Positions 38,336-40,000 of a DNA stretch of 40,000 bases are shown here, one piece after another (positions within the stretch are counted from its first letter, which is position 1; the number at the start of each line of letters is the position of its first letter). Under the pieces are notes generated by a model. The model saw only the letters and a list, made by a program, of their open reading frames with translations. It searched no databases and was not told the DNA's origin. Source of the stretch: Prorocentrum cordatum (taxonomy: Eukaryota; Sar; Dinophyceae; Prorocentrales; Prorocentraceae); assembly GCA_963575745.1 (NCBI GenBank), contig CAUYUJ010012736.1, positions 330,001-370,000 of the forward strand. The letters are read 5' to 3'. Position numbers and translations under genes: made by a program.

Positions 38336-39173
38336 TCGCCCAAGCCCTTCGGAGAAACCCTTCAGGCGTGCCCACAACGCCAGCGCTCGCCCTTGGACGA
38401 GAACGTCAGCGGAGAGCTGCCGGCAGTGCCCCTAGGTGTCTTCCAACTCCCTCGCTTCTTGACCCGCCTCTGCCCGCCGGCTCCTCGCCCGTCTCGCGCG
38501 CTCGTGCCAGTGCCTCCCGTCGAGTGCGCAGAGGGAGTCTCCTGCTGCTGCCGGCTCGGAGAGCGCGTTGATCGGACCATGGTCCACCCCCACTGCCACA
38601 GGTAGGGGAGGAGGAAGAGGAGGAGGAGGAGGAGGACGAGGAGGAGGACGACGAAGAGGAGGGCGGGAGGAGGAGCAGGAGGAGTTCCTCATCCCCCTTT
38701 CTCCCCCGTCCTACAGATGGTAACGATGGTGGAAGACTTGCCCATCACGCGTCCCCCCTTTTGGCGGGAAGATCCGGAACTGGGCCGGACCAGGGCGACT
38801 GGAATGAGAAGCTACCTCGGATCAGAAGTCTCCGCGTCAAGCCCGCGGGCTCCCGTGATTTCGAGCCGAAACGGCCGCGGAGGAAGGAGAGGGGGGAGGG
38901 AGGGCGCTGGAGGGGCGGGGCGGGGGAGGGCGGAGAGGGAAGGGAGGGAACTGGGGGAACGGCAGAAAGGGGAGCGGGAGGAGAAACGAGCAGAACGAGG
39001 GGGACCAGCAGGGACCGATCAGCGAGTCCCGCCCGTCCCCCCCGCCCCCCAAACATTGGAACGACTGCCAACACACATCCCGACAAATACCAACCGTTGG
39101 CACACGACCGGGGCACTCTGACGCAAAAGCTCCGCGGGACGACCGTGACGTTGGACGCGGCTGCCCGACATCA
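38336..39173. other. unassigned GC-rich sequence with purine tracts
   Basis: GGA-rich tracts lie at 38605-38690 and 38878-38965. No gene was recognised between them; the open frames are composition-driven. Confidence 0.4.
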
Positions 39174-39935
39174 GTGCGGGACCCCCGACGCGCCCAAACT
39201 TCGCAGATGGTTTTTGAGGGCGACCAGATCTCAAATACTGTTTGGTGTCCACCGTACGTGACAAAACGCGCGCTGGAGGGGAAGGTCCAGACAGAGCGCG
39301 GCATGCGTCCGTTTGTGCTCACATGCGAAATGGCGATGGGGCTCTCCCCGCAAAGTGTTTCTAAGTGCCTGCACGTGCAGTGCTCGTGCACTTGCAGCGC
39401 TACTTTTTCGGTGCGAGCCCTCCCTGGGCAAACGGCCAAAAGCCACGTGCCGCGACCGAGCGGGAGCGCAACTTGCAGGAGGAAAGCGTGTGGCACTAAA
39501 GCGAGAACGACGCCATGGCATTCTCCCGCATGGACCTCGTGTTCAGCTGGACCCGCGAGCACGCAAATGTTCGCCGACGAACCCAAGCGGGAACAATTCA
39601 AACGACAGTTGCTCGGCAACCCGGCGATGGTAGCCCGACGCCCCTGTCTCTCTCGCGTAACATCGCTTCCGACGGCTTCCACTGCTCGAACCTCGGACTG
39701 TCAGGTGTTGTGTCTGCTCCCCTGGGCGAACCAAAAACCCCTCGTGCTCTGTACTTGGATTCCACCGTGGGTATGTTACTATAGAGAGGGTCAGGAAACA
39801 AACGTTGAAACACATATGATGTCTATCTGTGCATATGCGGTCTGGCAAATCGGGGCGGCATCAAGGCGACGCCACGGGTCGTCGTGGACTCGAGCCTTTG
39901 GCCTGGAAGCACGAAGCGCACGATTACCCATATAA
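39174..39935 (+). CDS. open frame of unknown meaning, 253 codons
   Basis: A plus-strand open frame free of simple repeats. Protein-like parts include VTKRALEGKVQTERGMRPFV and MFADEPKREQFKRQLLGNPA. Other parts are Ser/Thr/Arg/Pro-rich without pattern. No domain recognised. The opposite strand is open over 38837-39682 (281 codons), so this may be chance at high GC, or part of a gene on either strand. Confidence 0.22.
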   Translation: MRDPRRAQTSQMVFEGDQISNTVWCPPYVTKRALEGKVQTERGMRPFVLTCEMAMGLSPQSVSKCLHVQCSCTCSATFSVRALPGQTAKSHVPRPSGSATCRRKACGTKARTTPWHSPAWTSCSAGPASTQMFADEPKREQFKRQLLGNPAMVARRPCLSRVTSLPTASTARTSDCQVLCLLPWANQKPLVLCTWIPPWVCYYREGQETNVETHMMSICAYAVWQIGAASRRRHGSSWTRAFGLEARSARLPI

Positions 39936-40000
39936 TGAATTGCTGCAACCGGTCGCTGTGTCCTGGGGGGGTGCACGGACACGCCAAACACTGTTCAGCT

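Overview
Organism. This is nuclear DNA of a eukaryote, most likely a dinoflagellate. No compact operons or prokaryotic gene spacing are visible. More than 80 percent of the window is microsatellite, minisatellite, satellite or inverted-repeat DNA. The one gene that can be assembled has GC and GA intron donors and AG|G acceptors, the splice rules reported for Symbiodinium-type genomes. A decayed retroelement fragment carries an RNase H domain of a type I associate with dinoflagellates. The species cannot be named from sequence alone.

Genes. The only gene I can assemble is on the minus strand between about 6207 and 433: three exons (6207-6111, 5900-5640, 587-433) that together encode ankyrin repeats. 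The first intron (210 bp) is almost exactly a 205-bp transposable element with terminal inverted repeats (TIRs) and a 5-bp target-site duplication (TSD). The second intron (5,052 bp) is bounded by a 14-bp direct repeat and contains a 4,849-bp segment with 33-bp TIRs and a CCCTGGG duplication. A Pro/Arg/Ser-rich open exon at 7118-6471 (minus) may be an upstream exon or a neighbour. At 21127-21995 (plus) lies a frame-broken RNase H-like retroelement relic with a Cys-rich tail. A few short coding-like stretches are listed with low confidence.

Mobile DNA. The main novelty is a family, here called M1, of four 204-206-bp TIR elements (5904, 15511, 22894, 25835). One forms an intron. One is broken by a nested hairpin element flanked by its own duplication. 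One sits beside an intact copy of its own empty target site. A second family, M2 (175-176 bp, TA target site, CAGTC termini), has two copies. Further single-copy foldbacks lie at 11069, 17103, 17728 and 25170, and three composite palindromic modules lie at 11645-12880.

Layout. 1-7.1 kb: ankyrin gene and its large intron, with 10-bp and ~32-bp repeats built on GGACA/TGTCC. 7.1-13 kb: inverted CGAGCGAA arrays, a G-depleted tract, foldbacks and palindromic modules. 13-19 kb: dispersed repeats, two M-family insertions, hairpins and CCAAGAGGGCC-type decamer repeats. 19.1-20.5 kb: 185-bp satellite. 21.1-22 kb: retroelement relic. 22.9-26.1 kb: two M1 copies and triplet repeats. 26.8-27.3 kb: tetranucleotide blocks. 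27.3-30 kb: unassigned. 31-32.8 kb: two satellites (~190 and ~152 bp). 33-35 kb: TCC/TCG tracts. 35.7-36.8 kb: ~116-bp satellite. 37-40 kb: mostly unassigned, with open frames of unknown meaning. I found no rRNA, tRNA, spliced-leader gene or CRISPR.
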